Assembly: GCA_047528255.1 (NCBI GenBank)
Contig: CP180024.1
Span: forward strand, 1,302,001 to 1,366,000
Reading direction: 5' to 3'
From: G047528255 sp047528255
Lineage (GTDB): Bacteria; Bacteroidota; Bacteroidia; Flavobacteriales; Blattabacteriaceae
DNA length: 64,000 nt
In this document: positions 50,245-61,163 of the stretch, piece by piece
Layout of the letters: each line of letters starts with the position of its first letter
Position numbering within the stretch: position 1 is the stretch's first letter
Translations under genes and position numbers: made by a program
The notes under the pieces: model-generated
Told to the model about the DNA's origin: nothing
The model's input: only the letters and a program-made list of their open reading frames with translations
Databases searched by the model: none

Positions 50245-53200
50245 TCACTTTTTCCGGATGAATATTCCCACTTGATGACCTTCAAGATCTAAAATAGTTT
50301 CCTTTCCTGTTGCCTTTTTCAAAAATAAATCCGAAGCAAGGGTCTCCTCACAAATATAGACCTTATTATTTTTCACGGCCTGTTGTAATATTAGGGGCCC
50401 ATCGATATTCACTGTGATCTTGTCAGTCACCTCAAGGCCTTGTTGTTTCCTTAAATGTTGTATACGATTGACTAAACTTCTGGACAAACCCTCTTGTTGA
50501 AGAGACTCAGTCAAATGGATGTCCAAAGCCACGGTCAAACCCTTGAAAGATGTCACCGACCAACCTTTAACATCTTCTGTTGTAATATCTACCTCATCCA
50601 AAGAAATATGAACACTCTCATCACCGAAAGAAAGCGTGCACCCTCCTTCTTGTTCAAAATGCTGGATATCTCGTTGAGTAAATTGTTCTATTATTTCGGC
50701 CATCTGTTTGATCTTATTGCCCAACTTTGGACCTAAACCCCTATAATCAAGTTTAATACGCTTGATTAAAATTAAAGAAGCTTCATCAGGATTCAAAAAT
50801 TCGACCTGCTTGACGTTGACTTCTTGAGCAATCCATTCGAGTACTTCTTGCAAACGAGATCGCAGAGCATCGTCCGACGTCAAAATTATAAGTTTTTGCA
50901 AAGGTTGACGAACCTTGATGTTTTCTTTTTTCCTCAAAGAAAAGCCCATTGAAGTGATTTGTTGAGTTAAACGGACACGTTCTCCCAACTCTTCGTCAAT
51001 GGCAGAAGTTTTACACTCAGGGAAATAAGCCAAATGCACGCTCTCAAAGCCCTCCTTCTTCGTCACACGATCCAAGTCCTGATAAAGACGATCCATAAAA
51101 AACGGAGCAATAGGCGCAGCCAATTTCGCTACGGTAAACAGGCAAGTATATAAAGTTTGATATGTTGCAATTTTATCCTGTGTATATTCTCCTTTCCAAA
51201 AGCAGCGGCGGCAGAGACGTACATACCAATTGCTCAAATTGTCCGTGACAAAATAAGCGATGGTGCGCGCAGCCCGAGTTGGATCGTAATTCGTGTAATA
51301 ATCATCAATCTGTTTGATCAGACCGTTTAATTCTGAAAGGATCCAACGATCGAGATCAGATCGATCTTTAAGAGGAATATCTGCCTCGCCATATCGAAAG
51401 CCGTCTACATTGGCATAGAGGGCAAAAAAAGCATAAGTATTGTATAGAGTGCCGAAAAATTTTCGTTTCACCTCATCAATACCTTCCAGATCAAATTTAA
51501 GATTTTCCCAAGTCGGAACGTTGGTTATCATATACCAACGTGTAGCGTCGGATCCATAAATTTCCAACACATCAAAGGGATTCACCGTATTTCCTTTGCT
51601 CTTGGACATCTTCTGACCTGCTTTGTCCAAAACCAAACCGTTGGACATAACGTTTTTAAAAGCAACCGAGTCGAATAACATAGAGGCGATGGCATGCAGA
51701 GTATAAAACCATCCTCTGGTTTGATCGACACCTTCGGCTATAAAATCAGCCGGAAAAGCTTTTCTTTGATCTATAAATTCCTTATTTTCAAAAGGATAAT
51801 GCAAAGAGGCATAAGGCATTGCTCCGGAATCAAACCACACGTCGATCAAATCGATTTCTCTCCTCATAGGTTGGCCTGAAGGAGAAACCAATACGATACG
51901 ATCAACGATATGCTTGTGCAAATCGATCCGTTCGTAATTCTCTCGGCTCATATCATCCACGATGAAATCCTTGAAAGGATTGTCGCACATAAATCCTTTT
52001 TGCACGGCCTTTTCGATCTCTGTGATCAATTCTTTTACGGATCCTATTACGCATTCCTCATCTCCCTCTTCGGTGCGCCAGATAGGCAAAGGAACGCCCC
52101 AATATCTTGAGCGAGACAGATTCCAATCGTTGAGGTGTTGCAACCAGTGACTGAAACGCCCTTCTCCAGTAGTTTTGGGTATCCAATGGATGGTCTTGTT
52201 CAAAGCGATCATCTGATCTTTGACGGCCGTGCTCTTGATAAACCAAGAGTCCAACGGATAATACAATACAGGTTTTTCCGTACGCCAACAGTGGGGATAC
52301 GCGTGCCTATATTTTTCTACTTTGAAAGCTTTATTTTCAGCCTTTAACAGGATGGCTATTTCTACATCTACGGAACGTTCGGGAGCTTCCCCGATTTTGT
52401 AATATTCATTCCGAACATAACGGCCTGCAAAATTTTCAGGCAAGGTTTTGAGAAATTTCCCCTGCAAATCGACTAGGGGAACAGGACGATCGTTTTCATC
52501 CAACATCAACATTGGAGGCACACCATGCCTCTTAGCGACAACAGCATCGTCGACTCCGAAAGTAGGAGCCGTATGCACGATACCCGTCCCGTAGACTGTG
52601 GTGACAAAATCACCCGAGATGACTTGAAAAGCGTTTTCGCCACCTTGATAAGGCACACCCCAAGGCAATAATTGATCGTAACGGCTACCTAAAAGAGCTT
52701 TCCCTTTGAAGGTATCGACAATAAAATAGGGTATCTTTTTATCGGTTTTTTGAAAGGAACTCAATTGATTCTCAGATTTGACCTGTAAATATTTATCCGA
52801 AAGTTGTTTATTGAGACGTTCTCGAGCAAGAATGACGCAAACGGGAGAGAAGGTGTATTGATTGTATGTATCGACAGCTATATATTCGATATCAGCTCCG
52901 ACAGTCAACGCAGTATTAGACGGTAGCGTCCAGGGGGTAGTAGTCCAAGCGAGAAAATATATATCTCCCGAAATCGTTTGAAGCTTCCTAGGAAGGGTTT
53001 CTTTCTTGGCCTTGAATTGAGCGATGATCGTCGTGTCTGTAATGTCTTTGTACGCTCCGGTTAGATTCAGTTCATGAGAACTCAATGCGGTACCTGCTGC
53101 CGGAGAATAAGGTTGTACTGTATATCCTTTATAAAGCCATCCTTTTTGGTGCAGTTGCTTCAACAACCACCAAAGGCTTTCCATATATTTGGACTCATAG

Positions 53201-53655
53201 GTGATGTAAGGATCGCTCAAATCTACCCAAAATCCAATCAAGTCGGTCAATTCATTCCAAGCACTGGTATAACGCATTACGGAAGATTTACAAGCCGAAT
53301 TATAGTCCTCTATGGTAATCTTTCGACCGATATCCTCTTTTGTAATGCCCAATTCTTTCTCCATACAAAGTTCAACTGGTAGACCATGTGTGTCCCAACC
53401 CGCCTTACGTTTAACTTGTTTGCCCTTTAGGGTGTGAAAACGACAGATGATGTCCTTTATCGTTCTGGACATGACGTGATGTATCCCTGGCATGCCGTTG
53501 GCAGAAGGCGGCCCGTCATAAAAAATATAAGAAGGCTTTCCTTTCCGCGTGGAAATACTTTTTTGGAATATTTTATTTTGTTTCCAGTAATTCCTTACTT
53601 CATTCGTAAGGACCCGGAGATCCAATTGCTTGTATTCTTTAAATGATGCTGACAT
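50245..53655 (-). CDS. ileS: Isoleucyl-tRNA synthetase
   Basis: Large class I synthetase with an editing domain. HIGH-equivalent GIHH is at residues 57-60 (PSANGMPGIHH), KMSKS at 682-686, and WTTTPWTLPSNTAL marks the editing domain. The C-terminal segment lacks the zinc ribbon, as in the long eukaryote-like and Bacteroidota form. Length 1136 aa is normal. It is first in the ileS-dksA-lspA operon. A perfect stem-loop lies 11 bp before its start. Confidence 0.97.
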   Translation of the reverse strand: MSASFKEYKQLDLRVLTNEVRNYWKQNKIFQKSISTRKGKPSYIFYDGPPSANGMPGIHHVMSRTIKDIICRFHTLKGKQVKRKAGWDTHGLPVELCMEKELGITKEDIGRKITIEDYNSACKSSVMRYTSAWNELTDLIGFWVDLSDPYITYESKYMESLWWLLKQLHQKGWLYKGYTVQPYSPAAGTALSSHELNLTGAYKDITDTTIIAQFKAKKETLPRKLQTISGDIYFLAWTTTPWTLPSNTALTVGADIEYIAVDTYNQYTFSPVCVILARERLNKQLSDKYLQVKSENQLSSFQKTDKKIPYFIVDTFKGKALLGSRYDQLLPWGVPYQGGENAFQVISGDFVTTVYGTGIVHTAPTFGVDDAVVAKRHGVPPMLMLDENDRPVPLVDLQGKFLKTLPENFAGRYVRNEYYKIGEAPERSVDVEIAILLKAENKAFKVEKYRHAYPHCWRTEKPVLYYPLDSWFIKSTAVKDQMIALNKTIHWIPKTTGEGRFSHWLQHLNDWNLSRSRYWGVPLPIWRTEEGDEECVIGSVKELITEIEKAVQKGFMCDNPFKDFIVDDMSRENYERIDLHKHIVDRIVLVSPSGQPMRREIDLIDVWFDSGAMPYASLHYPFENKEFIDQRKAFPADFIAEGVDQTRGWFYTLHAIASMLFDSVAFKNVMSNGLVLDKAGQKMSKSKGNTVNPFDVLEIYGSDATRWYMITNVPTWENLKFDLEGIDEVKRKFFGTLYNTYAFFALYANVDGFRYGEADIPLKDRSDLDRWILSELNGLIKQIDDYYTNYDPTRAARTIAYFVTDNLSNWYVRLCRRCFWKGEYTQDKIATYQTLYTCLFTVAKLAAPIAPFFMDRLYQDLDRVTKKEGFESVHLAYFPECKTSAIDEELGERVRLTQQITSMGFSLRKKENIKVRQPLQKLIILTSDDALRSRLQEVLEWIAQEVNVKQVEFLNPDEASLILIKRIKLDYRGLGPKLGNKIKQMAEIIEQFTQRDIQHFEQEGGCTLSFGDESVHISLDEVDITTEDVKGWSVTSFKGLTVALDIHLTESLQQEGLSRSLVNRIQHLRKQQGLEVTDKITVNIDGPLILQQAVKNNKVYICEETLASDLFLKKATGKETILDLEGHQVGIFIRKK

Positions 53656-53666
53656 GGTACCTTAAA

Positions 53667-53686
53667 GGAACATTAAAAAATGTTCC
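53667..53686 (-). promoter_or_regulatory. Stem-loop in the ileS leader
   Basis: GGAACATT and AATGTTCC form a perfect 8-bp stem with a short T loop on the RNA strand, 11 nt ahead of the ileS ATG, where it could affect ribosome access. A second pairing upstream (TCACGAA 53694-53700 with TTCGTGA 53736-53742) encloses the palindrome ATTCCGGGAAT (53721-53731). Regulatory function is inferred. Confidence 0.4.
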
Positions 53687-53947
53687 CTAAACCTCACGAA
53701 TTTAATGAAAAAATCGCATAATTCCGGGAATCAAGTTCGTGAAGTAAAGAGAATCATGTATTTACTCTCTCATAGCTTCCCAGCCTTGTCTCGAACTATC
53801 TAACAATCAGGTTCTTTAACAAAATGAACTACTGAGGGCAATTACAAAAAAATTGTGCTCAGGGACTGCAAATATATCATATTTATATGATCTTAGTGAA
53901 AATACTGGAGACAATAGAATGATCCGATAGGGAAGAACTTAAATAAT

Positions 53948-54426
53948 GAGGCCGTTGCATGGGATAATTATGTTAAAATATTTGTATATTAATATATTAT
54001 TTCGTCTATTCTGGAATAGAAAATAAAAAAAATCGGATCTAGTCTCGGAAGAACTAATCAAATAAGTTTTAGTCAACTATATATAGAACGTTCTACTAGA
54101 AGAAGTAAGTTTTTCAAAAGCTTAAATACTCAGATTCACTGGGAAGGGATGGAGAAAGAAATAAGAAAGACATATCAAAAAGGACTGGGAATAAAAGGCC
54201 AACCTGCTTACAGTGGAATATCGTTATTTACGATGATGTTTTTGAGTCACTGATATGATCTCAGTGATGTAGGAATGGAAGAATTGGAAAAGATTCTATA
54301 GGCTGCATGCACTTTTGTGGTTTTCGATTGGAAGATCAGATCCCCAGATCATATAACTCTTATTCAGATTTTGCAATGAAATAGTAGCCAAAAAGGCATA
54401 TGAGCGCTTACTGAAAAAGATAAATA
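53948..54426 (+). mobile_element. IS5-type element, copy 21, 5' part only
   Basis: LE GAGGCCGTTGCATGGG at 53948; ends inside the transposase (after GCGCTTACTGAAAAAGAT) where copy 22 begins in the same orientation. The 290 bp between here and ileS hold the leader hairpins and no gene. Confidence 0.85.
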
Positions 54427-55701
54427 GAGAACTTTGCATGAGATAAGAAGTTTAAAAAATTGTAAATCAATATATTGTTTCGCCTATTTGGGTTAGAAAA
54501 TAAAAAAATTCGGATTTATCATCAGAAGCACCATGCAAATAAGTTTTAGTTAACTATGTATGGAATATTCTACCAAAAGGAGTTATTTTTTTAAAAGGTT
54601 AAAAACCTTGATCCCCTGGTAAGGGATTGAGCAAGAAATGATAAAAATATATCAAAAAGGAAAGGGGATAAAAGGCCGATCCACTTACAGCGTATTGTCG
54701 TTGTTTAACGATGATGATTTTTGAGTCACTGGTATGATATTAGTGATGTAGGAATGGAAAAATTGGTGAAAGAATCCTTGAGCTGCATGCGTTTTTGTGT
54801 TTTTCGATTGGAAGATCAATTCCAGATCATAGGACTCTATGCAGATCATCAATGAAATAGTAAGCCAAAAAGATATATGGTTCTTACTGAAAAAGGTCAA
54901 TAAGGGATTAGAAAAGCCTCAAGTGATAGTTAAAACAGGAGTTTTGTAAAGGTCAATATTACAGCGAGTTACATTGCTATCAAGGGAGATTCTACCTACG
55001 TAGTGTACGATCGGAAGGAAGAGGGAAAAAAGCAAATCAGTCAAAGAAAAGCAAGGGTAAAAAAACAGACTCAATCAGGAGTAGACACTCAAGGAAAATG
55101 GCTCAAAAAATCAGGTAAACTCTACTACGGATACAAGAAGCAAATAGGGGGGATAAAAATGGAATGATACTAGCAGTAGATAGGTAGCCGCTAATGAGCA
55201 TGATAATAGAGAGCTAAAGCCTTTAAGTAAACAAACTAGGATATAAATCCAGAAAAGTATATGCAGACAAAGGTTACCAAATGCCAGCCAACGTGTCTCG
55301 ACTTTCATAGTCGAGGCATCAAAAATGCCGTATACAGAAGAAATCCTATAGGAGCGTTTTTTAAGTAGATATAGCTATATTTTTTCAACAAATTAGTTAG
55401 TAAAACCCGATGGGTAGTAGAACCCACTTTTGGTAGTATAAAACGTTGGTTTGTATTAGGAAAGGCTCCTTATAAAGGATTATCTAGTGTGTATGTCAAG
55501 CATCTTATGTAGGCTATGGGCATAGTTTGTATCGTCCCACCTGGTATTATTATGAGATATTCATAATAATAGATATAATTAATTAATTTATAACCAATAT
55601 TTTTTTTAAATATAATATGAAAAACTAAATATTTCATCCTTCTACAACGAACCCCATATAAAGGAATGAATAAATGTAATCCACCTTAACACAATGTTCT
55701 C
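54427..55701 (+). mobile_element. Decayed IS5-type element, copy 22
   Basis: LE GAGAACTTTGCATGAG at 54427, RE ACAATGTTCTC ending 55701 (1275 bp). The ATG in the RE is the start codon of apbE. The transposase is broken throughout. Confidence 0.9.
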
Positions 55702-56698
55702 AAAACGGCTTTTTATTTTGGCAATCACATTATTGATCGGATGCCGGTCTAATTTCAATTTTAGAGAATTTAGAGGTTACATATTCGGAACTTATTATAA
55801 CATCAAATATTCAGGACATCAAAATTATTCGGACTCAATCGATAATATTTTTAAGCAATTCAACCATTCACTTTCCACTTACTCATACGAGTCCGATATC
55901 TCAAAGATCAACCGAGGGGACAACAATATTCGTATAGACAGTTATTTTGAAACGGTTTTGAAAAAATCTCAAGAGATATATAAAATATCGGGAGGAGCTT
56001 TTGACCCTACTCTTGGTATATTGGTCAACGCCTGGGGTTTCGGACCGGAGATAAACGAAATAATTCCTAATGCAACAAAATTGAAAGAGCTGATGAAATA
56101 TGTGGGATTGAATCAAATTTCTCTAAAAGACGGAAAAATTATAAAACCTCGAGGTGTTCTTTTAGATTTTAACGCAATTGCTAAGGGGTATGTAGTAGAT
56201 GTAATCAGTCAGTATTTAGAAGGCCAAGGTATAAAAAATTATATGGTGGAAATCGGGGGGGAGATCAGGGCTAAAGGTGAGAAAGCATCGGGAAAACCCT
56301 GGATGATCGGAATCGAAAAACCTGTCGAAAATCAAAAACTGGGAGAAAATATCATCTTCAACTTACCGTTGAGAGACTGTTCACTTGCAACCTCAGGAAA
56401 TTATCGAAAATTCAAAATAGATCACAAAACGGGGAGAAAATACGTACATACCATCGACCACAAAACCGGTTATCCAATCATAAGTGACCTATTATCGGTT
56501 TCTGTTCTGGCCAAAGATTGTATGACTGCTGATGGTTATGCTACTGCTTTCATGGCCCTAGGGGTTGAAAAAAGCAAGGAATTTTTAAAAGCACACGAAA
56601 ACTTGAATCTCGAAGCTTATTTTATCTACGTCGATAAAGTAGGAAATCTACATACATTGAGAACGTTTCATGAGAGAATGGGGATAAAATATTTGTAA
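55694..56698 (+). CDS. apbE: FAD:protein FMN transferase ApbE, both ends IS-derived
   Basis: Lipoprotein that transfers FMN to threonines of target flavoproteins such as RNF/NQR subunits. A lipobox LLIGC places the acylated cysteine at C17. Family motifs are intact: FDPTLG, FNAIAKGY, VEIGGEIRAKG, ATSGNYRKF, HTIDHKTGYP and the metal-binding TADGYATAFM. Length 334 aa is normal. The ATG and next codons (ATG TTC TC) belong to the RE of copy 22; the last 12 codons (from LRTFHERM to the TAA) belong to the LE of copy 23. The family C-terminus normally ends shortly after the FIYVD-x-x-GN-x segment, so the core is complete. Confidence 0.9.
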   Translation: MFSKRLFILAITLLIGCRSNFNFREFRGYIFGTYYNIKYSGHQNYSDSIDNIFKQFNHSLSTYSYESDISKINRGDNNIRIDSYFETVLKKSQEIYKISGGAFDPTLGILVNAWGFGPEINEIIPNATKLKELMKYVGLNQISLKDGKIIKPRGVLLDFNAIAKGYVVDVISQYLEGQGIKNYMVEIGGEIRAKGEKASGKPWMIGIEKPVENQKLGENIIFNLPLRDCSLATSGNYRKFKIDHKTGRKYVHTIDHKTGYPIISDLLSVSVLAKDCMTADGYATAFMALGVEKSKEFLKAHENLNLEAYFIYVDKVGNLHTLRTFHERMGIKYL

Positions 56699-56805
56699 CA
56701 TTAATATGTTTTTTCGTATACTACTGGAGTAGAAAATAAAAAAAGATTCAGCTCTATGCTCAGAAGTACCGTGTAAATAAGATCTAGTCGAACTATATAT
56801 AGAAC
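56659..56805 (+). mobile_element. IS5-type element, copy 23, LE fragment
   Basis: 147 bp of left end starting GAGAACGTTTCATGAG at 56659, inside the 3' end of apbE. Cut by the RE of copy 24. Confidence 0.85.
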
Positions 56806-56910
56806 GAGACCATTGTGTTAATGGATTACGTTCATTCAGTTTACTAGATGGGCTTCATTAGAGAAGATGTAGATTTAGTCTTTTAGATTGTATTCTAAAT
56901 ATTATTGATT
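56806..56910 (-). mobile_element. IS5-type element, copy 24, RE fragment
   Basis: 105 bp of right end (GAGACCATTGTGTTAATGG) in opposite orientation, ending at the LE of copy 25. Confidence 0.82.
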
Positions 56911-58130
56911 GAGAATATTGCATGGGAGAAGGTGTTTAAAATGTTTGTAAATCAATATATTGTTTCGTATATTCTGGAGTAAAAAATAAAAAAATTCGGA
57001 TCTATGCTCAGAAGCACCACACAAATAAGCTTTAGTGAGTTATATATGGAACGTTCTACAGAAGGAGTGATTTTTTCAAAAGGTTAAACACCTTGATCCA
57101 CTGGGAAAAGATGGAGAAAGAAATAAGAAAAATATATTAAAAAGGCCAAGGAATAAAAGGCGAACCTGCTTACAGTGGAATATCGTTATTTAAGATCGTG
57201 TATTTGAGTCATTGGTATGGTTTCACTGATGTAGGAACGCAAAAATTGGTGAAAGAACCTTGAATTGCCTTCGCTTTTTTGGTTTTCGATTGGAAGATTA
57301 GATCCATATCATATAACTCTATACAAATTATTGCGATAAAATAGTAGCCAAAAAGGCATATGAGCGCTTACTGAAAAAGATCAATAAGGAATTAGAAAAG
57401 CATCAGGCTATAGTTAAAACAGGAGTGATAGTAGAGCGACTATTACAGTGAGGCCCCTTGTTACCAAGCGAGCTCTTACCTACGTAATGGAGTGGAGGAT
57501 AGGAGGAAGAGGGGAAAAGCAAATCAGTCAAAGAAAGAAAGGGTAAAAAAGAGACTCAATTAGGAGTAGACACTCAAGGAAAATGGATCAAGAAATCAGG
57601 TAAACTCTACTACGGATACAAGAAGCACATAAAGGTGGATAAAAGTGGAATGATACTAGTGTACATAGTGTAGCAGCCAATGAGCATGATAGTAGAGGGC
57701 TAAAGACATTAATAAGCAAACTAGGATATAAACCCAGAGAAGTATATGTAGACAAAGGTTAACAAGTGCCAGCTAACGTGTCTTACTTTTATGGTCGAGG
57801 CATCAAAGATCGTGTACAAAAGAAGCCTATAAGAACCTATCTTAAGTAAAATAGCTATATTATTCACTAAATTAGTGAGTAAAACTAGATGGGGACTAGA
57901 ACGTACTTTTGGCAGTATAAAACGTTGGTTTGGATCAGGAAAGGCGTTCCTTACAAAGGATTAACTCGTGTGCATGCCCAGTATCGTATGGAGGCTATGG
58001 ATCATAATTTATATCGTTCTCCTGTTATTATTATGTGTTCTTTATAATGTGAGTTACTAACTCTACAGCGTCTCTAACGAAGCCATCTAGGAACCTGAAT
58101 AAACGTAATCCAATATAAAACAATGGTTTC
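56911..58130 (+). mobile_element. Decayed IS5-type element, copy 25
   Basis: LE GAGAATATTGCATGGG at 56911, RE AACAATGGTTTC ending 58130 (1220 bp). It cuts off the 5' part of mreB. Confidence 0.88.
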
Positions 58131-58453
58131 ATATCTTATAAGGAGGACTCTCCAGGCTCTAGACAAATCCATACTTCGCATAAGAAGACGGCGTTATAGA
58201 AAACCCTATCGCTCCCCTTCTGGGCTCTATCGGCTGACATCTATAGAACGGGATCTATATGGCCGGAGGCGGTTCGATACTAGGAGATCTTAACCAAGGC
58301 CTCTCTAAAAAGAGAGGATTTCCGATATTTCTGATTGAAGAGCCCTTGAGAGCTGTAGTGAGTGGAATGGCCTTAGCCCCTAAAAAATATCGAAAAATTC
58401 ACATTTCTAATGAAATAACGTACTTAAATGCTTTTTTATGCGCGAAGTATTGA
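58131..58453 (+). pseudogene. mreB: Remnant of the mreB 3' end
   Basis: The reading frame 58259-58453 starts MAGGGSILGDLNQGL and contains KKRGFPIFLIEEPLRAVVSG, the C-terminal ATPase-fold segment of the actin homologue MreB (GGG loop and EDPLRAVV-type motif). Just upstream SADIYRTG is in another frame, restored by one extra base, and before it an earlier frame resembles ALEKT-type residues with a stop. So only the last third remains, with at least two frameshifts, and the rest is replaced by an IS copy. It directly precedes mreC, the normal order. Confidence 0.8.
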
Positions 58454-59280
58454 ACTTCTTTTTGAGATGGTGGCTATTCCTTTTTTTCATTTCTTTAGAG
58501 GTTATTTCTCTTTTTTTTACTTTTTCAAAAAACGGGCTTCATAAAACCGTCTATGAAAGCTATGCTCATAACATCATCGGGGAAATTTATCAAGCCAAGT
58601 CCGAAGTGCAAGCCTATCTCTCCCTGAGAGAAGAGAACAAAAAACTCGTCCGAGAAAACGCTATACTTCGCCGTGAGCTGCAGACCTCAAAACTGACCAG
58701 CGATACTAAAAATATCAAAAAAATAGACACCTTATATCTACAAGAGTACACTTACATACCTGTAAGAGTGATCAATAACAGTATTCATCAGCAGGATAAT
58801 TTCCTCATTCTTGACAAAGGAGAATTGGACGGAATTCGAGCAGACATGGGCGTAATCCTCCCCAATGGTATCGCCGGCGTTATAGCCAAAACCTCACCGC
58901 ACTTCAGTACGGCAATCTCTCTACTAAACACCCAAATCAAAGTCAACGCTAGACTCAAAAAAAGTCGATATTTTGGAACGCTCAGTTGGGACGGAGCAAG
59001 CCATGATACGGTTATATTAAAAGACATCCCAAAACACGTTTCCCTCACTCGAGGGGAATTGGTAGAAACCGACAGCAAATCAGCTATTTTTCCTGAAGGT
59101 ATAGTCATAGGCACAGTACATAATTATAAATTGGATCAAGAAAGCAACACATACTGTATCAAGGTAAAACTACAAGCAGACCTGGTCTCGATAGAAAACG
59201 CCTATGTGGTCAAAAATCTTCTCAAAAAAGAATGGGAAAAAGTCCAACTCTTCCCATTTAAACAGAAACAACCTCTTTGA
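58438..59280 (+). CDS. mreC: Rod shape-determining protein MreC
   Basis: Single-pass membrane protein of the elongasome, with the bulk outside the cytoplasm. An N-terminal membrane segment (residues about 11-30) is followed by a coiled coil (about 60-88) and the beta-barrel domain (VINNSIHQQDNFLILDKG, VILPNGIAGVIAKTS, YFGTLSWDG, FPEGIVIGTV). Length 280 aa is normal. Its partners are compromised: mreB upstream is a pseudogene, and mreD does not follow in the 134 bp before the next IS. An mreB copy elsewhere in the genome cannot be excluded. Confidence 0.9.
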   Translation: MREVLNFFLRWWLFLFFISLEVISLFFTFSKNGLHKTVYESYAHNIIGEIYQAKSEVQAYLSLREENKKLVRENAILRRELQTSKLTSDTKNIKKIDTLYLQEYTYIPVRVINNSIHQQDNFLILDKGELDGIRADMGVILPNGIAGVIAKTSPHFSTAISLLNTQIKVNARLKKSRYFGTLSWDGASHDTVILKDIPKHVSLTRGELVETDSKSAIFPEGIVIGTVHNYKLDQESNTYCIKVKLQADLVSIENAYVVKNLLKKEWEKVQLFPFKQKQPL

Positions 59281-59414
59281 CGCTCAAGAACTTTATATGA
59301 CATTTGTTTTTCCTTAGTACTTTGCTCAGTACAAACAATGGTATTGAATCAAATCGTCTTTTTTTGATACATACAACCCTACCTTTATATCCTTTTCGTA
59401 CTGACTTACCCTTC

Positions 59415-59690
59415 GAGAATGTTGCATGAGAGAAGGAGGTTAAAATATATGTAAATCAATATATTGTTTCGTGTATTTGAAGTAGAAAATAAAAAAAATC
59501 GCTCTATACTCAGAAGCACCGCACAAATAAGCTTTAGTCAACTATGTATGGAACGTTCTACCAGAAGGAGTGAGTTTTTCAAAAAGTTAAAAAACAGTAA
59601 TCTACTGGGAAGGGATGGAGAAAAAATAAAAAAAATATATCAAAAAGACAGGGAATAAAAAAACAACCGGCTTACAGTGGAATATTGTTA
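59415..59690 (+). mobile_element. IS5-type element, copy 26, 5' part only
   Basis: LE GAGAATGTTGCATGAG at 59415 through the transposase start (MEKKIKKIYQ-like), lost at about 59690. Confidence 0.84.
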
Positions 59691-59712
59691 TGAGAGTATT
59701 GTGAGAGTATTG
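59691..59712 (+). repeat. 11-bp tandem repeat at an IS terminus
   Basis: TGAGAGTATTG occurs twice in a row (59691-59701 and 59702-59712) exactly at the RE of copy 27, duplicating the terminal bases of the element. Confidence 0.8.
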
Positions 59713-60972
59713 TGTTAATGGTGGATTACGTTTATTCAACCATTCTAGATGGCTTCGTTAGAGAAAATGTAGATTTATTTTTTCACATTGTATTCGAAAA
59801 CTGTTTATTATAAAATAATTAATTATATCTATTTTTATTGACAGCGCATAATAATTTCAGGGGTATGATACAAATTATGCGCCATAGCCTCTATAAGAGG
59901 CTGAGCATGCACACGAGCTAATCCTTTGTAACGAGCCTTTTCTGATCCAAATCAACCCTTTATACAGCCAAAAGTACGGTCTACTACTCATCGGAGTTTA
60001 CTCATTATTATGTTGAATAATATAGCTATCCCTACTTAAGGGATGGTTTCTATAGGCATTCTTCTGTATAAGGTCTTTGATGCCTTGACTATGAAAGTAA
60101 GACACGTTGTCTGGCACTTGGTAACCTTTGTCTGCATATACTTCTCTGGTTTTATATCTTAGTTTGCTTATTAATGGCTTTAGCTCTCTACTATCATGCT
60201 CATTGGCTGGCTACGTTATTTACAGTTAGTATATTCCATTTTTATCCCCCCCCCCCTATGTGCTTCTTGTATCCGTAGTATAGAGTTTACCTGATTTTTT
60301 GAGCCATTTTCTTTTAGTCTCTACTCCTAATTGAGTCTTTTTTTTTACCTTTGCTTTTCTTTGATTGATTTTTCCCCTCTTTCTTCCGATCTTACACTAT
60401 GAGGTAGAAGCTCCCCTTGGGAGCAAGGGGACTCATTGTAATGCTGGTTCTACTATAACTCCTGTTTTAACTATCGCCTGATGCTTTTCTAATTCCTTAT
60501 TGATCTTTTTCAGTAAGCGCTCATATGCCTTTTGGCTACTATTTCATTGCGAATGATGCATAGAGTTGTATGATCTGGGATTTGATTTTCCAATCGGAAA
60601 AGATAAGAACGTATGTAGCTCAAGGATTCTTTTACCAATTTTTCCGTTTCTACATTACTGAGATTATACCAGTGACTCAAAAGAGTCATCGTAAAGAACG
60701 ATATTCCACTGTAAGCAGGTCGGCCTTTTATTCCCTGTCCTTTTTGATATATTTTTCTTATTTATTTTTCTATACTTTCCCAGTTTATCAGTTGTTTAAC
60801 CTTTTGAAAAACTTAGTCTTTCTGGTAAAACATTCCATATATAGTTCACTAAAGCTTATTTGTGCGGTGTTTTTGAGCATAGAGCCGAATTTTTTATTTT
60901 ATACTCCATAATATACGAAACAATATATTGATTTACAATTATTTTAAGACCCTTACCCCATGCAGAGTTCTC
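59703..60972 (-). mobile_element. Decayed IS5-type element, copy 27
   Basis: RE GAGAGTATTGTGTTAATGG at 59703, LE CATGCAGAGTTCTC ending 60972 (1270 bp), opposite in orientation to copy 26. A homopolymer of C near 60248 breaks the frame. Confidence 0.87.
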
Positions 60973-61102
60973 AGTTCACTAAAGCTTATTTTCTCGGTAC
61001 TTCTGAGTATAGAAGCCGAATTTTTTATTTCCTACTTCAAATACACGAAACAATATATTGATTTAAAAATATTTTAACCTATTTCTCTTATGCAATGTTC
61101 TA
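60973..61102 (-). mobile_element. IS5-type element, copy 28, LE fragment
   Basis: 130 bp of left end (AGTTCACTAAAGCTT to TATGCAATGTTCTA) behind the LE of copy 27; 61 bp before uvrA. Confidence 0.8.
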
Positions 61103-61163
61103 AGTTAATGAAATACTTCCGAAATTTTTAAATGCTTTACCTTTGGGCTGATATACTATAAAT

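Noticed and set aside
53656..53947. T-box riboswitch upstream of ileS
   Set aside because: No T-box core sequence or specifier-loop architecture is visible, and T-boxes are mainly a Firmicutes feature; I record only the hairpins.
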